From: Cryptomeria japonica
Taxonomy: Eukaryota > Streptophyta > Pinopsida > Cupressales > Cupressaceae
Direction: 5' to 3'
NCBI RefSeq assembly: GCF_030272615.1
Contig: NC_081412.1
Coordinates: 672,831,823 to 672,895,822 of the forward strand
Length of the DNA stretch: 64,000 nt
Position numbers and translations under genes: made by a program. Below the pieces are notes generated by a model. That model made no database searches. It was not told the DNA's origin and saw only the letters and a program-made list of their open reading frames with translations. Of the stretch, positions 46,824-57,371 are shown piece after piece. Numbering within the stretch: position 1 is the stretch's first letter; the number at the start of each line of letters is the position of its first letter.

Positions 46824-47405
46824 TCTGGTTTCAAGAAGAGTTCATCCTATATAAGAGAAAGATGATCAAAGTGTCTGGTTTCAGGAAAGATTCATCCTGT
46901 ATAAGACATGATTGATCACAATATCTGGTTTCAGGAAGGATTCATCCTATATAAGACATGATCGGAGTGTTTGGTTTCAGGAAGGATACATCCTATATAA
47001 GTTATGATCAGATCACAATGTCTGGTTTCAGGAAGGATTCATCCTATATAAGACATGATTGATCACAACATCTAGTTTCAGGAAGAAATCATCCTATATA
47101 AGACATGATCAGATCACAATGTCTAGTTTCAAGAAGGATTCATCATGTATAAGACATGATTTATCACAACATCTAGTTTCAAGAAGGATTCATCCTATAT
47201 AAGACATGATCGAAGTGTCTGGTTTCAAGAAGGATACATCCTGTATAAGACATAATTGATCACAATGTCTGGTTTCAGAAAGGAATCATCCTGTATAAGA
47301 CATGATCAGACCACAACATCTAGTTTCAAGAAGGATTCATCCTATATAAGACATGATCAGAGCATCTGGTTTCAGGAAGGATACATCTTGTATAAGACAT
47401 GAATC
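46824..47405 (-). repeat. Twelve-unit tandem repeat, unit 46-51 bp, with TATATAAG core
   Basis: On the plus strand each unit reads TCTGGTTTCAGGAAGGATTC, then ATCCTATATAAGACATGAT and a short variable tail (GATCACAAYA or CGGAGTG). Units start at 46824, 46874, 46924, 46970, 47021 and so on to 47365. Tail lengths alternate in a partial three-unit pattern (50, 46, 51 bp). It lies between the integrase remnant and the polypurine tract. 46616-46823 is unique AT-rich DNA. Confidence 0.9.
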
Positions 47406-48060
47406 AGAATTAGAATTGATTATGTGAGGAAAAAATAAAAAATAAAGGAAGAAAAATTAGGGTGGAAGGGATAAATGAGGAAGATATATGAAGTAGTTGT
47501 GAGGTATTTGGAAAGAAGAATAAGAGATGGAAGACCGCAGAGGAAAATGGGGGTAGTTGAGAACTCCATGGGATTATTGAGTTTAGGATTTGATAGAATG
47601 ATGGTGAGATTTTGTGCACAACAAATGTGGAGAGCCAACCTAGTTTGATGTTTCTATGAGTGACTTGCACCATTGATTATAGAAATCAGGATGCCATGAG
47701 AAACCTAGGGCATGGACTGACTCTGTAGACAAACGGGAATTGCTTGCACACAATAATGCAAGTGTTAAGAAACACTAATACAAAATTGTGGGTTCATGCA
47801 AGGAAACCCTCAAACACATCGATACCTCTTGTACACGAGAAGGTAAGTGTTGATAAACACTAGTACTAGGTCACCGATTTATACAAGAAGGATCCAAAAC
47901 ATGCCATACTATGAAATATGCCCTAGTCTGTACCTATCATAACATACCCGGATATGGAAGAACCCAGGCAGTCATAAATAGTGGCAGTCATAGGGCAAAA
48001 GATGCAAGCCTATATGAAAAGATCTAACAAAATCTAACAAGTCTCTTCCTTGCGACCACA
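47406..48060. other. Gypsy-B non-coding stretch replacing the integrase core
   Basis: No integrase catalytic residues can be read in any frame. Small minus-strand frames (47410-47673) are Ser/Phe/Leu-rich and lack homology that I recognise. An inverted-looking pair AAGTGTTAAGAAACACTA / AAGTGTTGATAAACACTA occurs near 47760 and 47845, as a direct repeat. Confidence 0.5.
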
Positions 48061-48742
48061 TGATACCTCTTGTCATAAGAGGGATAGCCTCTACCCACTT
48101 GGTGAAGTATTCGGTGGTGATGATAATAAATTTATGTCTGTTGGAAGATGAAGGGTGGATTTTCCTAATGAGATTGAGCCCCCACTACGAGAAGGGCCAT
48201 GGTGTAATGAATGGCTGCAATTCTTGTGATGGTGCATGAATCTTGTCACCATGCTACTGGCAAGGGATTCATTTCTTCACATAATTTTATGCATCTTCTT
48301 TCATTTTAGGCCAATAGTATCTTGTTCTCAAAAGTTTTTTAGCCAACGTGAGTCCACTTGAGTGTGCCCCATAGATACCCTCGTGTACTTTGCGTAATGC
48401 CCATTCTACTTCTTGTTTATCTAAACACCTTAGGAGGGAACCATCAAAATGCCTTCTAAACAAGGTGCCTTCAAGGATGGTGTAACGGGCACATCGGCGG
48501 ATGAAGGTTTGCTGTTGGGCTTTGGTGAGGTGTGGGGGAATGGTGTTGTCTTTGAGGAAAGTGAAGGTTTCTTGGTACCAAGGGGACTCAAGACCAATGA
48601 GAACACACACCATTTCGGACTTTGGTTGGCCATATGCTAGTATAAATAATTGCTCGACCAAGAACTCACATTTTTGATTGTGTGTTGGCATTTGAAGGAG
48701 GGAGCCAATGGTGGCCATTGCATCTACAACCCTGTTGTTTGT
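48061..48742 (-). pseudogene. Gypsy-B integrase, truncated
   Basis: From 48742 down: MATIGSLLQMP linker, then LEGTLFRRHFDGSLLRCLDKQE and the zinc-binding start HEGIYGAHSSGLTLAKKLL...YYWPKM near 48300-48400. CQ near 48270 closes the HHCC, partly decayed. The core opens WGLNLIRKI near 48170, where the expected first catalytic Asp reads Asn. FTKWVEAIPL lies near 48085-48115. Similarity ends at about 48060. The second Asp and the Glu are missing. The domain is non-functional, so the element needed integrase supplied in trans or lost it after insertion. Confidence 0.87.
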
Positions 48743-49085
48743 TCATGGGATTTGGTCAAATTTGATTGCCATGAAATGTTTCTTAAGATCTTCAACCATG
48801 GTATGGTAGGGAAGGAGTTTATCATCTTTTGTCTGGTATTCATCATTGACTTGTTTTATGATGAGTTGGGAATCGCCATAGACATGTAATTCCTTTATTT
48901 TCCAATGGATAGCCAAGTGTAAACTTTTGATGAGGGCCTCGTATTCTGCTATGTTATTGGTACATGCAAAGGCTATCTTGTATGATTTGGGGATGCCATC
49001 TCCTTGAGGTATGACCAATAATATTTCTGCCCCCGATCCATTTTGAGTGTAGTAGCCATCAAAATACAATTTCCATGTGGAGGAT
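48743..49085 (-). pseudogene. Gypsy-B extra RNase H (after RT)
   Basis: WKLYFDGYYTQNGSGAEILL (first Asp) near 49035-49075, CTNNIAEYEALIKSLHLA (Glu) near 48925-48970, and HVYGDSQLIIKQVNDEYQTKDDKLLPYH (Asp) near 48830-48890. This is the archaeal-type RNase H placed between the classical RNase H and integrase, as in Tat/Ogre elements. The frame 48743-49330 is open with only terminal stops, so this part is well kept. Contrast with Gypsy-A, where the same type of domain precedes the RT. Confidence 0.9.
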
Positions 49086-50620
49086 ATGGTAATAGTCATA
49101 ATGAACTCATCTGGTAATTCCGTGAGAATAGGATGGTCGCCTGGAAGTGGAGCTTCAACCAACTGATCTGCAATGACTTGTCCCTTGATTGCCTTTCTAT
49201 CCACATATTCAATGTCAAACTCGCTTAAGAGCATGACCCATTTAGCCGTTCGCCCAGTGAGAGAAGGCTTGGACAAGAGATATTTAAGTGGATCGATTTT
49301 AGCAATTTGTTTTGTTTTGTTGTTTAGCATATAATGTCAGAGTTTTTGTGTGCGAAACACCAATGCCAAGCATTCTCTTTGAATGGGGGTGTAATTGAGT
49401 TCATATCCTACCAATGTCCGACTGATGTAGTAAATGGTGTGTTCCTTCCCTTGATCATCTGTTTGCACCAGTAATGCCCCCAATGCCACTGTAGTATCAC
49501 ATATATACAAAATAAGGGGTTTTCCAGGAGCAGGAGGCATCAATACAAGAGGTGATGCTAGATATTCTTTTAATTTCTCAAAGACCTTTTGACATAGGCA
49601 ATCCCATTTAAATTTTGTGTCTTTATGCAATAGGTGTGCAAATGGATGGCACTTGTCTGCTAGCTGTGAAATGAAACACCTGATAGACTGGAGTTTTCCC
49701 TGGAGACTGCTTAGTTGTCTGAGAGTTTTTGGTAGGGGCATTTCCATAATATCTTTTACCTTTGCAGGATCAACCTCGATGCCTCTGCGGGAAACAATGA
49801 ATCCTAGTAGTTCTCCCGATGTGATGCCAAACACACACTTTTTGGGATTTAGGTGCAACTTGTATTTTTCCAATCTTTCGAAGATCTGTTTTAGAAAGGG
49901 GATGTGATCTTGTCTTGTCTTAGTTTTTCCTAGCAGATCATCCACGTAGTCCTCCATAATTTTGTGCAAGAGGTCATGAAAAATTGTTGTCATTGCCCGT
50001 TGATACGTAGCTCTAGCATTTTTAAGGCCAAAAGGCATGACCCGATAACAGAAGGTACCCCATGGTGTTGTGAATGTAGTTTTATGCTGATCCTCATTTG
50101 CTATCCTGATTTGGTTGTATCTAGAAAACCCATCCATTAGCGATAACATTTCATGTCTTGCTGTAAGGTCCACAATTATGTATATATTGGGGAGCGGGAA
50201 ATCATCTTTAGGACAAGCTATATTTAGATCTTGAAAATCTATGTAGATGTGGATGCCCCCAATAGGTTTGCCGATAGGTACAATGTTGGAGACCCATTCA
50301 GCACAATCTAATGGTTTGATAAATTCTACATCTAACAACTTTTGGAGTTCTACCTTGACTAGGAGTGCAATATGTGGGTGCATTTTGTACAATTTTTGTT
50401 TTACAGGTTTTGCATCTGGGTGGATGGCGAGATTGTGAACCACCAAGGCAGGGTCCAACCCTAGCATATCAAAATAGGACCATGCAAAATTGATTTTTAC
50501 CTCTGTCAGGAAGTTGATGAAGTCTTGTTTCTCGATTTCTGTGAGGGATTTGGCAATGAGCACATTTTTCGGAATGACCTCAGTGCCCATGTTGATGTTG
50601 TCTATTTCTTCTATCAACAA
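49086..50620 (-). pseudogene. Gypsy-B reverse transcriptase and classical RNase H
   Basis: A 427-codon open stretch, 50620-49337. RT blocks: NLAIHPDAKPVKQKLYKMHP, LQKLLDVEFIKPLD, VDFQDLN-type IDFQDLNIACPKDDFPLP, MLSLMDGFSRYNQI, TPWGTFCYRVMPFGLKNARATYQRAM and catalytic EDYVDDLLGKTK near 49935. Then LGFIVSRRGIEVDPAKVKDIMEMP. The classical RNase H follows: KPLILYICDTTVALGALL lacks the usual TDAS. TPIQRECLALVF keeps the Glu. TAAs/TAGs are few; one stop at 49334-49336 precedes the next open piece (HYMLNNKTKQIAKIDPLKYLL). 50621-50948 is linker with a frame break. Confidence 0.94.
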
Positions 50621-50948
50621 ATTTGATTTGTCCTGTGGAAGGTAACCAATGGTAGGGAGGTTAAATCCCTTATCGTCAAGTGCCTTTTCTAGGTTTTCAC
50701 TTTTAGATATGCCCTTTGTTTTTATTTTGTGTTCATCTAAAGGCGCCTCAGGGAGGTTTTCACCTAGGGAATCATATCTTTTTCTTTTATTATCTTTTTT
50801 GTGGCTAAGGGCATTGACTTGACTACCAAAGTATCCCCTTTTAGTGTAGTTGAATACCCTCGATTCTGTAACAATCTTCCATATTTTGCGTTGTTAGGAG
50901 AGCAATGAGAGCATTATCGTTGGTGCAGATATCTAAAGTGGGTTTGTC

Positions 50949-51290
50949 TCATTGGCCCCAATCAATGAGTTCAGGATGGACAAGATGTAGCTCATGTGAA
51001 GTGGGAGGGGTTACGGGGGTGATGTTATTGATGTAAGCGTCCAAGAAGATATCTTTCTCATATTCATAAGGCATTTCATGGAATTCCTCTTCGTTAGCGC
51101 TTTTGATATCTGAAGAAGGACTAGAAGGGGCACCAACAATAGTAATCTTAGGCACCGGGGTGTACCCCAAGCCTCTATTGTATCTGTAGGAGATAGGATT
51201 TATGGGTGTTTTTCTTCCTTTCTCCTCTAGTCCCAGGCTGTGTCCTTTGTAACCCATTTTTTCAACTATGGCAGATGCTTTTGGGTACAT
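50949..51290 (-). pseudogene. G-patch-like segment of Gypsy-B pol
   Basis: MYPKASAIVEKMGYKGHSLGLEEKGRKTPI, then PISYRYNRGLGYTPVPK, then a Ser/Glu-rich acidic linker. The MGYK-G-LGLEEKGR-TPI pattern resembles the Gly-rich G-patch, an RNA-binding and helicase-activating motif known at the end of some retroviral and retrotransposon proteases. Located between the protease and RT. Identification rests on the glycine pattern only. Confidence 0.6.
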
Positions 51291-51506
51291 TTCTTTGGAT
51301 ATTCTTGTTGGATCTTCATTTTCTTCCTAGTACAGCCATGAAGAGATATCTACTTCGAGGCTCTCATTATCAAGTGGGCCCCATTGTTGGAAGGTAGTGT
51401 TTTGGCATTGCATGACTGATTTTGGGTCCTTTTTTATCTCTTTTGGTTTGCCAAATGACTTAGGAGAGAGAGGGAGGTTGCCTATTAATAAGACGTCCTC
51501 CAATTT

Positions 51507-52090
51507 TTACTCTCCATAGCCATTGTCCAGGATCTTGATTTGATTATCTGGTTGGGATGATGTGGAGAAAACATTTGATGTGTCAGATGGAGGCGTTGGC
51601 GAGGGTCTATTTAGTGGGCAATGATACGAATGCTTCCCTTCTAATAGTTTGCAATATTGAAAAGGTTGGGGATCACCTTTGATAGTGATCACTCTTCCAT
51701 TATAGGGGAATTTGATGCATTGGTGATAGGTGTAGGGTACGACCTACAAGGAATGAATCCATGGCCTCCCGAGGAGAATGTTGTAGGGGAGATCAAGATC
51801 TAGTACTTGGCAAGGGGTTTCAATTGTAATGGGGCCCACTTGAAGAGGTAAGGTGATCATGCCCTTTGAAATTCTTTCTGCATCATCATATGCCTTTATT
51901 GTGATCCTTCCTGATGTGTCTATCAGATCCTCAAAAAGTACCCAATTGTTTTATTAATTTGTATGTACACAGATTAAGCTTGGATCCACCATCTATCAGG
52001 ATACATTTGACCTTGTGTTTGTAGATGAGAGCTTCGATGTGCAAAGGTTTGTTATGGTCTTCATCTGTGGGAGCATCTTTGGAGTTAAAT
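51507..52090 (-). pseudogene. Gypsy-B aspartic protease
   Basis: The minus strand reads KHKVKCILIDGGSKLNLCT with active-site Asp-Gly-Gly-Ser near 51970-51985. YNILLGRPWIHSL near 51765-51800 and VPYTYHQCIKFPYNGRVITIKGD near 51675-51735 are the typical end of plant gypsy proteases of the Tat group. A frame break and stops separate these pieces. Cuts the polyprotein. Confidence 0.87.
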
Positions 52091-52368
52091 ACAATGTGCT
52101 ACTGGGCAGCAAGGTTTCCAATGAGGGCTTGGAATTGGGTGGCGTTGATGTTATCTAGAACACATGATTGGAGAAGGGTTTGTTCCAAAATTTCTTTATG
52201 GATTGGGGAGGTCTTGAGAAGTTCCAAAATGGAGATCTGTGCAGGTGTCTTCCCAAGTTGATCAAGGAGGTCATATCGGCGGGTGGAAGACATGGGTGGG
52301 GGAATTGGTTGGGGAGGAACTCCCTGGATGGTGACTTTTCCTTGGCATGTAGTTGCATTGCAGTCATT

Positions 52369-54411
52369 CTAGAAATGGGAAGTGGAAGGCGTGGCACCTT
52401 GAATGACTATCCTAGCAGGATTTGGTCTGCTTTGGGAAGAAGGAGAATTGACTCCTTGGATGGTTATGACATTGACATGATTGTCTGTAGGTTCAATGCG
52501 ACCTACTAAAAAATCAAAACCGGTTATGTGATTAGCGTAGTCATAATCCATTGTGTTAGATGATGAGCCTTTTCCTTTATCATGATTCAGGAAGGGTTCC
52601 TAGTACATTTTGAGTTTGTGATTGTTATTACCAGGTTTTGCATTTGCTACTTCAATCTCACCTCTATCAATGAGATCTTGTATGTAGATCTTCAGTTTCA
52701 TACACTTTCATGTATCATGTCCCTTGATACGATGGTATTCAGAATACTCATTTTCATTATACCATCTCGGTTTAGGTTGATTGGGGTCAAATGGGCGAGT
52801 GATTGGAAAAACCACTACACCTGCTTGGACAAGTTTTTGAAACACTACTTCAATAGGCTCAGCCAGAGGAGTGAAATCTCTTGGAGTCCTATTATTCTAT
52901 CGGGGTGGTCGTCCCTGGATTGAGACATTGTTGTAAGGTTTTTTGGATTGATTTGGATTGTCTCGATTATTTAATTGATGATTATTGGTGGTGGATTTTG
53001 GGGGAGCGGCCACGGTTTGGACTTGCTTTCCATCAGTTATACCATCATTGACCATAATTTTATTTTTGGACCAGAATTTTGGCTTGTCGTTATAATAAGA
53101 GGAAGAACCTTGTGTTGATTTTTGGTAATGTTTCAAGGTTCCTTCCTCCAACAAGACACGTTTGAGGGCGAGGCCCTTATCTATCAATTTTTGGAAGGAT
53201 TTGATACATTGAGATATTAAAGGTCTTGAAAGTTCAGGCACCAAGTTCTTTTGGAATAGTTCAATTTGATGTTGTTCTGGCATGTCCCACTAGAATTTCT
53301 TGATAAGATGTCACCATCTTTGTAGGAAATTGGTGAAGGTTTCTTCGAGCCTTTGTTTTGTATTACATAATTCCATCATAGAAACATCATTACCCATGTT
53401 GTATGCATAGTGGGCCACAAATGTTTTTGCCAAGTCTGGAAAAGAGACAATGGAACCTCATGGTAAAGATGAGAACCATGCCAAGGCATCTCCCGTGAGA
53501 CTCTTGGGAAAGAGTCTCTGAAGATAAAGGTCACTATAGGAGACTTCTTGGCATAAGATGTGGAATTCTCGAACATGATCGCGGGGGTCTCCTTTGCCTT
53601 CATACTTGGTGAATTTAGGAATCTCAAATCCCAGGGGATATGGTGCAACTGATATAGACGGATCATAAGGACAAGGGAAAAACTCTTCGAATGAGTAAAT
53701 TTTCCTTTTATTAGTCCCCTATTTCATGTCCTTGATGATATTCTTCTTGTCTTGAATTTCCTTGATGAGATCTTGTTGGGGACTTTGATATTGATGAATT
53801 GTATTTGCCCCAAGAATTGGATGAACCAAAGAAGGTACACCACCACCAATATATTGATATGATGAGGAGGTGGGAATGTGGGATGTGATGACCGATGTCA
53901 CTGGGGTTAGAGGGACAGTTGGTTGTGGTCCACCAACTGTTGTGATGGGATTGAATACGGCCCGGATAAAATTTGCGACATTGTTGGGAGGAAGGTAAGT
54001 TTGTGGAATAGAAATTTGTGGTTGAATAGAAGGAGGTGGTATAGAAGTTTTTTAGAGAATGGATGAGATTAGATTTGATAGTGGTATGGATGGTAAGGGG
54101 GAAGAAGGTGGGATGGAGACCACAGTGGGAGGTATCACGGGTGGCATTGATTGAACCTGGATGATTGATGGGGCTACAATTGATTGAGTTTGAATAGTAG
54201 GTGCAACACTTTGTGTGGGAGCGAGGTCTCCTTGTGGTTGTTGGGTGAGAGTGGATCTATTAAATTCAGGCAGAAGTTGAGCTCCATGTTCAAGGAGAGT
54301 TTTCAAAAGTGTAGTAGGATTGTGTTTAATAAACTTTTCCATCATCTCTTGGTTATACGAATCCGCTAGGAAAGTTTGCACTTCTGGACAAAGTTCATCT
54401 TGGTTAACCAT
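52369..54411 (-). pseudogene. Gypsy-B gag
   Basis: Start MVNQDELCPEVQTFLADSYN at 54411. A Pro/Ser/Ile-rich region (54052-54250) follows, then LIKEIQDKKNIIKDMK (coil-like) near 53720, and the capsid core with GFEIPKFTKYEGKGDPRDHV near 53580-53640, LTGDALAWFSSLP, MELCNTKQRLEETF and MPEQHQIELFQKNLVPEL at 53220-53283. A degenerate knuckle, YHRIKGHDT-KCMKLK, lies near 52695-52750, missing its first Cys. The end piece, 52369-52551, holds MDYDYANHITGFDFLVG. Stops at Gln or Arg codons split it. A long gag with this core is usual for Tat/Ogre elements. Confidence 0.9.
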
Positions 54412-54564
54412 GTCAAGATTTTGACTTTGATCTTGATCGCTAGGTTGCCCACTTTATGTATGATCTTGCATGGGATCTTCATATAGGACACCAATGTCTG
54501 GCATGCCATATTGTTGTTTATCCATCTTTTTCTTTTGGGATTGAGTTGTGACCATACACGATAT

Positions 54565-54890
54565 TTGTGATGAAAAGACTTAGGAAAAATGTGATGAAAG
54601 GACTTAAGAAATTTCTAATGAAAGGATTTAAGAAATTTGTGATGAAAGGATTTTAGAAATTTGAGGATGAAAAGATTTGAGAAATTTGTGATGAAAGGAT
54701 TTAAGAAATTTTGAGGATGAAAAGACTTGAGAAATTTGTGATGAAAGGATTTGAGAAATTTTAGGATGAAAAGACTTGAGAAATTTGTGATGAAAGGATT
54801 TAAGAAATTTGTGATGAAAGGACTTAAGAAATTTGTGATGAAAGGATTTAAGAAAATTGAGGATGAAAGGATTTAAGAAATTTGACGATG
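54565..54890 (-). repeat. Tandem repeat, about 24-bp unit, 13 copies, upstream of gag
   Basis: On the plus strand GTGATGAAAGGATTTAAGAAATTT and variants repeat from 54565 to 54890, with 24-27-bp spacing (GAGGATGAAAAGATTTGAG forms intermixed). It lies in the leader just before the gag start on the minus strand, so it would be in the 5' untranslated RNA. No protein frame of note. Confidence 0.88.
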
Positions 54891-57349
54891 ATTGATGGAG
54901 GAGTTATAGTAGTGATGGTTTAGAAGAATTTTGATGACTAGGTTGTCTTTGGTATGAACATGAAGGATCGATTCAAATGGCAAGTTGTATGAAGGGATAC
55001 AACCACCCTGATTTGGACAATAGTTGGTGTTTTAAAGGACAAACTTGAATGTTGATGGAGATGACGGACTCTTAGCTTCTCTCTTAGGCTTATGAAAAAT
55101 GGGACGGACAAAGTTTTGATGCAATTTTGGACTTTGTGTGGGTAATGACTTGGACAATTGTTTGTGTCTTGACAAGTATTTTTGCAAGGTGTTTGGGGAT
55201 AGTGATGTGTTTTTAGTCTTCTCTTGGCAAGTATGTATCAAACAAAGCAAACACAATGATAAAATGCATATTATCTCAAAGACACTAATGCTCATATACA
55301 ACATTCTAAGGCTAGCAAGGACAGTAGTCATTGAATCCCAACTGGTTTCCTATCTATGCTTACCTAGAGTGGACACTTAGATGCTTGACCCCACTGGCTC
55401 CCCTCCATGACACTCACTTCTCGGGGAAGCCAAGCATCAATTCCCATGAAAACTCCTCATGGTGAACTTTGTGTCTCTACTAAGGGTCATAAGAATATGG
55501 GCTGCTTTAGAGGTCTGACCTCCTACACCAATGACTAGAAGGTTTTTGGCCACTATGAACAAGGTGTTTAGTAAGTCTTCCCATTAGGAGCTACCCTACG
55601 AAGTTGCGCAAGTGCAATTGAGGCCTATAGCCCAATGAAGCACCAAGAACTTAGTAGTCACACAAGCATGATTGAGATCTCTAGGATCCTACTAAGCAAA
55701 TGTGAAAGTGAACTCTCATATAGCCCCAACCATTAACCGTTTTGTAGTCAATAGCCTATTTATTATAGTGAGTTGGGAACCCCAGGTCCGGGTGTACTCA
55801 CTTGGGTCATTCCCCTCTTACCTTCTCAAAGAGCAAGTTGGGAGGACAGGCCCGCTAAGGGTAAACACACAATCAAACAAGAAAAGGTTGGAGGGTCTGG
55901 ATTTCTGATCGTCTAGTAAGACGAGAGCATACTTTCCTACCTTTACGCTTTTCTTAAAGACACATAAGACAATGGTTCATTCCATTTTAATTAATATCTA
56001 GGTGCCTAGTTTAAATAAATGCATAATATTTGGTTGAATCAGCTAGGCAACCTACAAAACCACTTGATTAGTAGTTTGAAAAATGGAGTCTTCAAAAAGT
56101 GTCCTACAAAACAACTTGATTAGTAGTTTGGAAAAACAAAGTCTTCAACAAGCGTCCTACAAAAAACAACAAAATGACAAAAATATTAATTTTTTTGATT
56201 TTTTGGGAATGAATGACAAATGTGGATTTGAAGAAAGCTTTGATGGGTAAATGGGGTTTGACTAGGTTTTTGCCACTTTCCAAGGGATAGGCAAGCGAAA
56301 AATGGGGATTTTGGAGGAGAGATGAAGGAATGGAAAAATTTGTCCAAGAGGGACAAAGAAGCAAAAGTTGGAGATGGATAATATGAGAAAAATTTGGAGG
56401 TGATTGGATAAAAGGGGAAGGAGTTATGACAAACCCTAAAAATAGAAAAATATGGGATTTTGGGCTTCAAAAAGTGGATTTTTGGGATAAGGCCTCCAAG
56501 GAAGGAAATGTGGAAAATGGCAATGCGAAGAATCTAGTGAAGTTTGGAGGAAAATGGAGTCGAGATAAAGAAGATATGGCAAAAAAAAAGAAAAAATTTA
56601 ACCTTCAATTTAATAGAGTAGATAGAAACCCTAGATTTAACAGAGCAGAAACCCTAAAATTAACAGAATAAAAAAAATGTCAAAGGTCCAGATTTCTGAT
56701 TGTCTAGATAGACAAGAGTATAATCTCCTACTTTCACACTTTCCAGCGGTCAGACAGATTATCTTTAAACAGAGTAGATAATAGGAAATGAAAAAAAAAA
56801 AATGCAGACTACAGTTAGCGCCTAAAAATTTCAGACAGATTAACAGAGTAGATAGTAGCACTAAACAGATAGAAAAGTGTCAAAGGTCTAGATTTTTGAT
56901 TGTCTAGATAGACAAGAGCATACTCTCCTATTTTTACACTTTCCTATGGTCAGAGCATACAGTCGTGCTAAACAAAATAGAAAAGTGAAAGGTCTAGATT
57001 TTTGATTGTCTATATAGACAAGAGCATACTCTCCTACTTTCACATAGATTATAATTAAATAGAGCAGATAACAGAGCAAATAACAGATCGGATAATAGGA
57101 ATTCAAATTCCCACAAAAACGCTCATGCTAATCTCAAAGCTATCGTGCTGAAAATGAAATAGAAATAGAAAAAGAACAAAAACAAAAATGAAACAGAAAC
57201 AGAAAAGAAGTTGTTGCGCAGAAATACAAAGCCTCTATTTTGGAACCTGTAAAAATGATTTTTTTTTTTCTGCAGTCATGCTATTCTAGAACCTGCGTCT
57301 CACAACTCACAAAAACCTAAAAAAAAAAACATTAGTTCTTAGGAATGTG
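54891..57349 (-). other. Gypsy-B 5' leader between primer site and gag repeats
   Basis: About 2.5 kb without a recognisable protein. 55380-55900 is GC-richer and may be structured. A module with TTGTCTAGATAGACAA (perfect inverted repeat) next to AGAGCATACTCTCCTA occurs near 56700, 56900 and 57010 (one arm changed), and once more, diverged, near 55907. 56041-56165 holds two copies of CCTACAAAACMACTTGATTAG. Purine-rich AACAGAGTAGATA words recur at 56610-57090. Confidence 0.6.
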
Positions 57350-57368
57350 GGTCCCACCGGACGTGCCA
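57350..57368 (-). promoter_or_regulatory. Gypsy-B primer binding site
   Basis: The minus strand reads TGGCACGTCCGGTGGGACC, three bases after the LTR end. This TGGCRCGxCCGGTGGGA form is frequent after plant gypsy LTRs. tRNA not assigned. Confidence 0.75.
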
Positions 57369-57371
57369 AAA

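Noticed and set aside
46824-47405. CRISPR-like array
   Set aside because: Units are directly joined, spacers are short variants of the same sequence, and the context is a plant retrotransposon.
54565-54890. CRISPR-like or protein-coding repeat
   Set aside because: Contiguous 24-bp units without spacers and no sustained frame; a minisatellite in an element leader.
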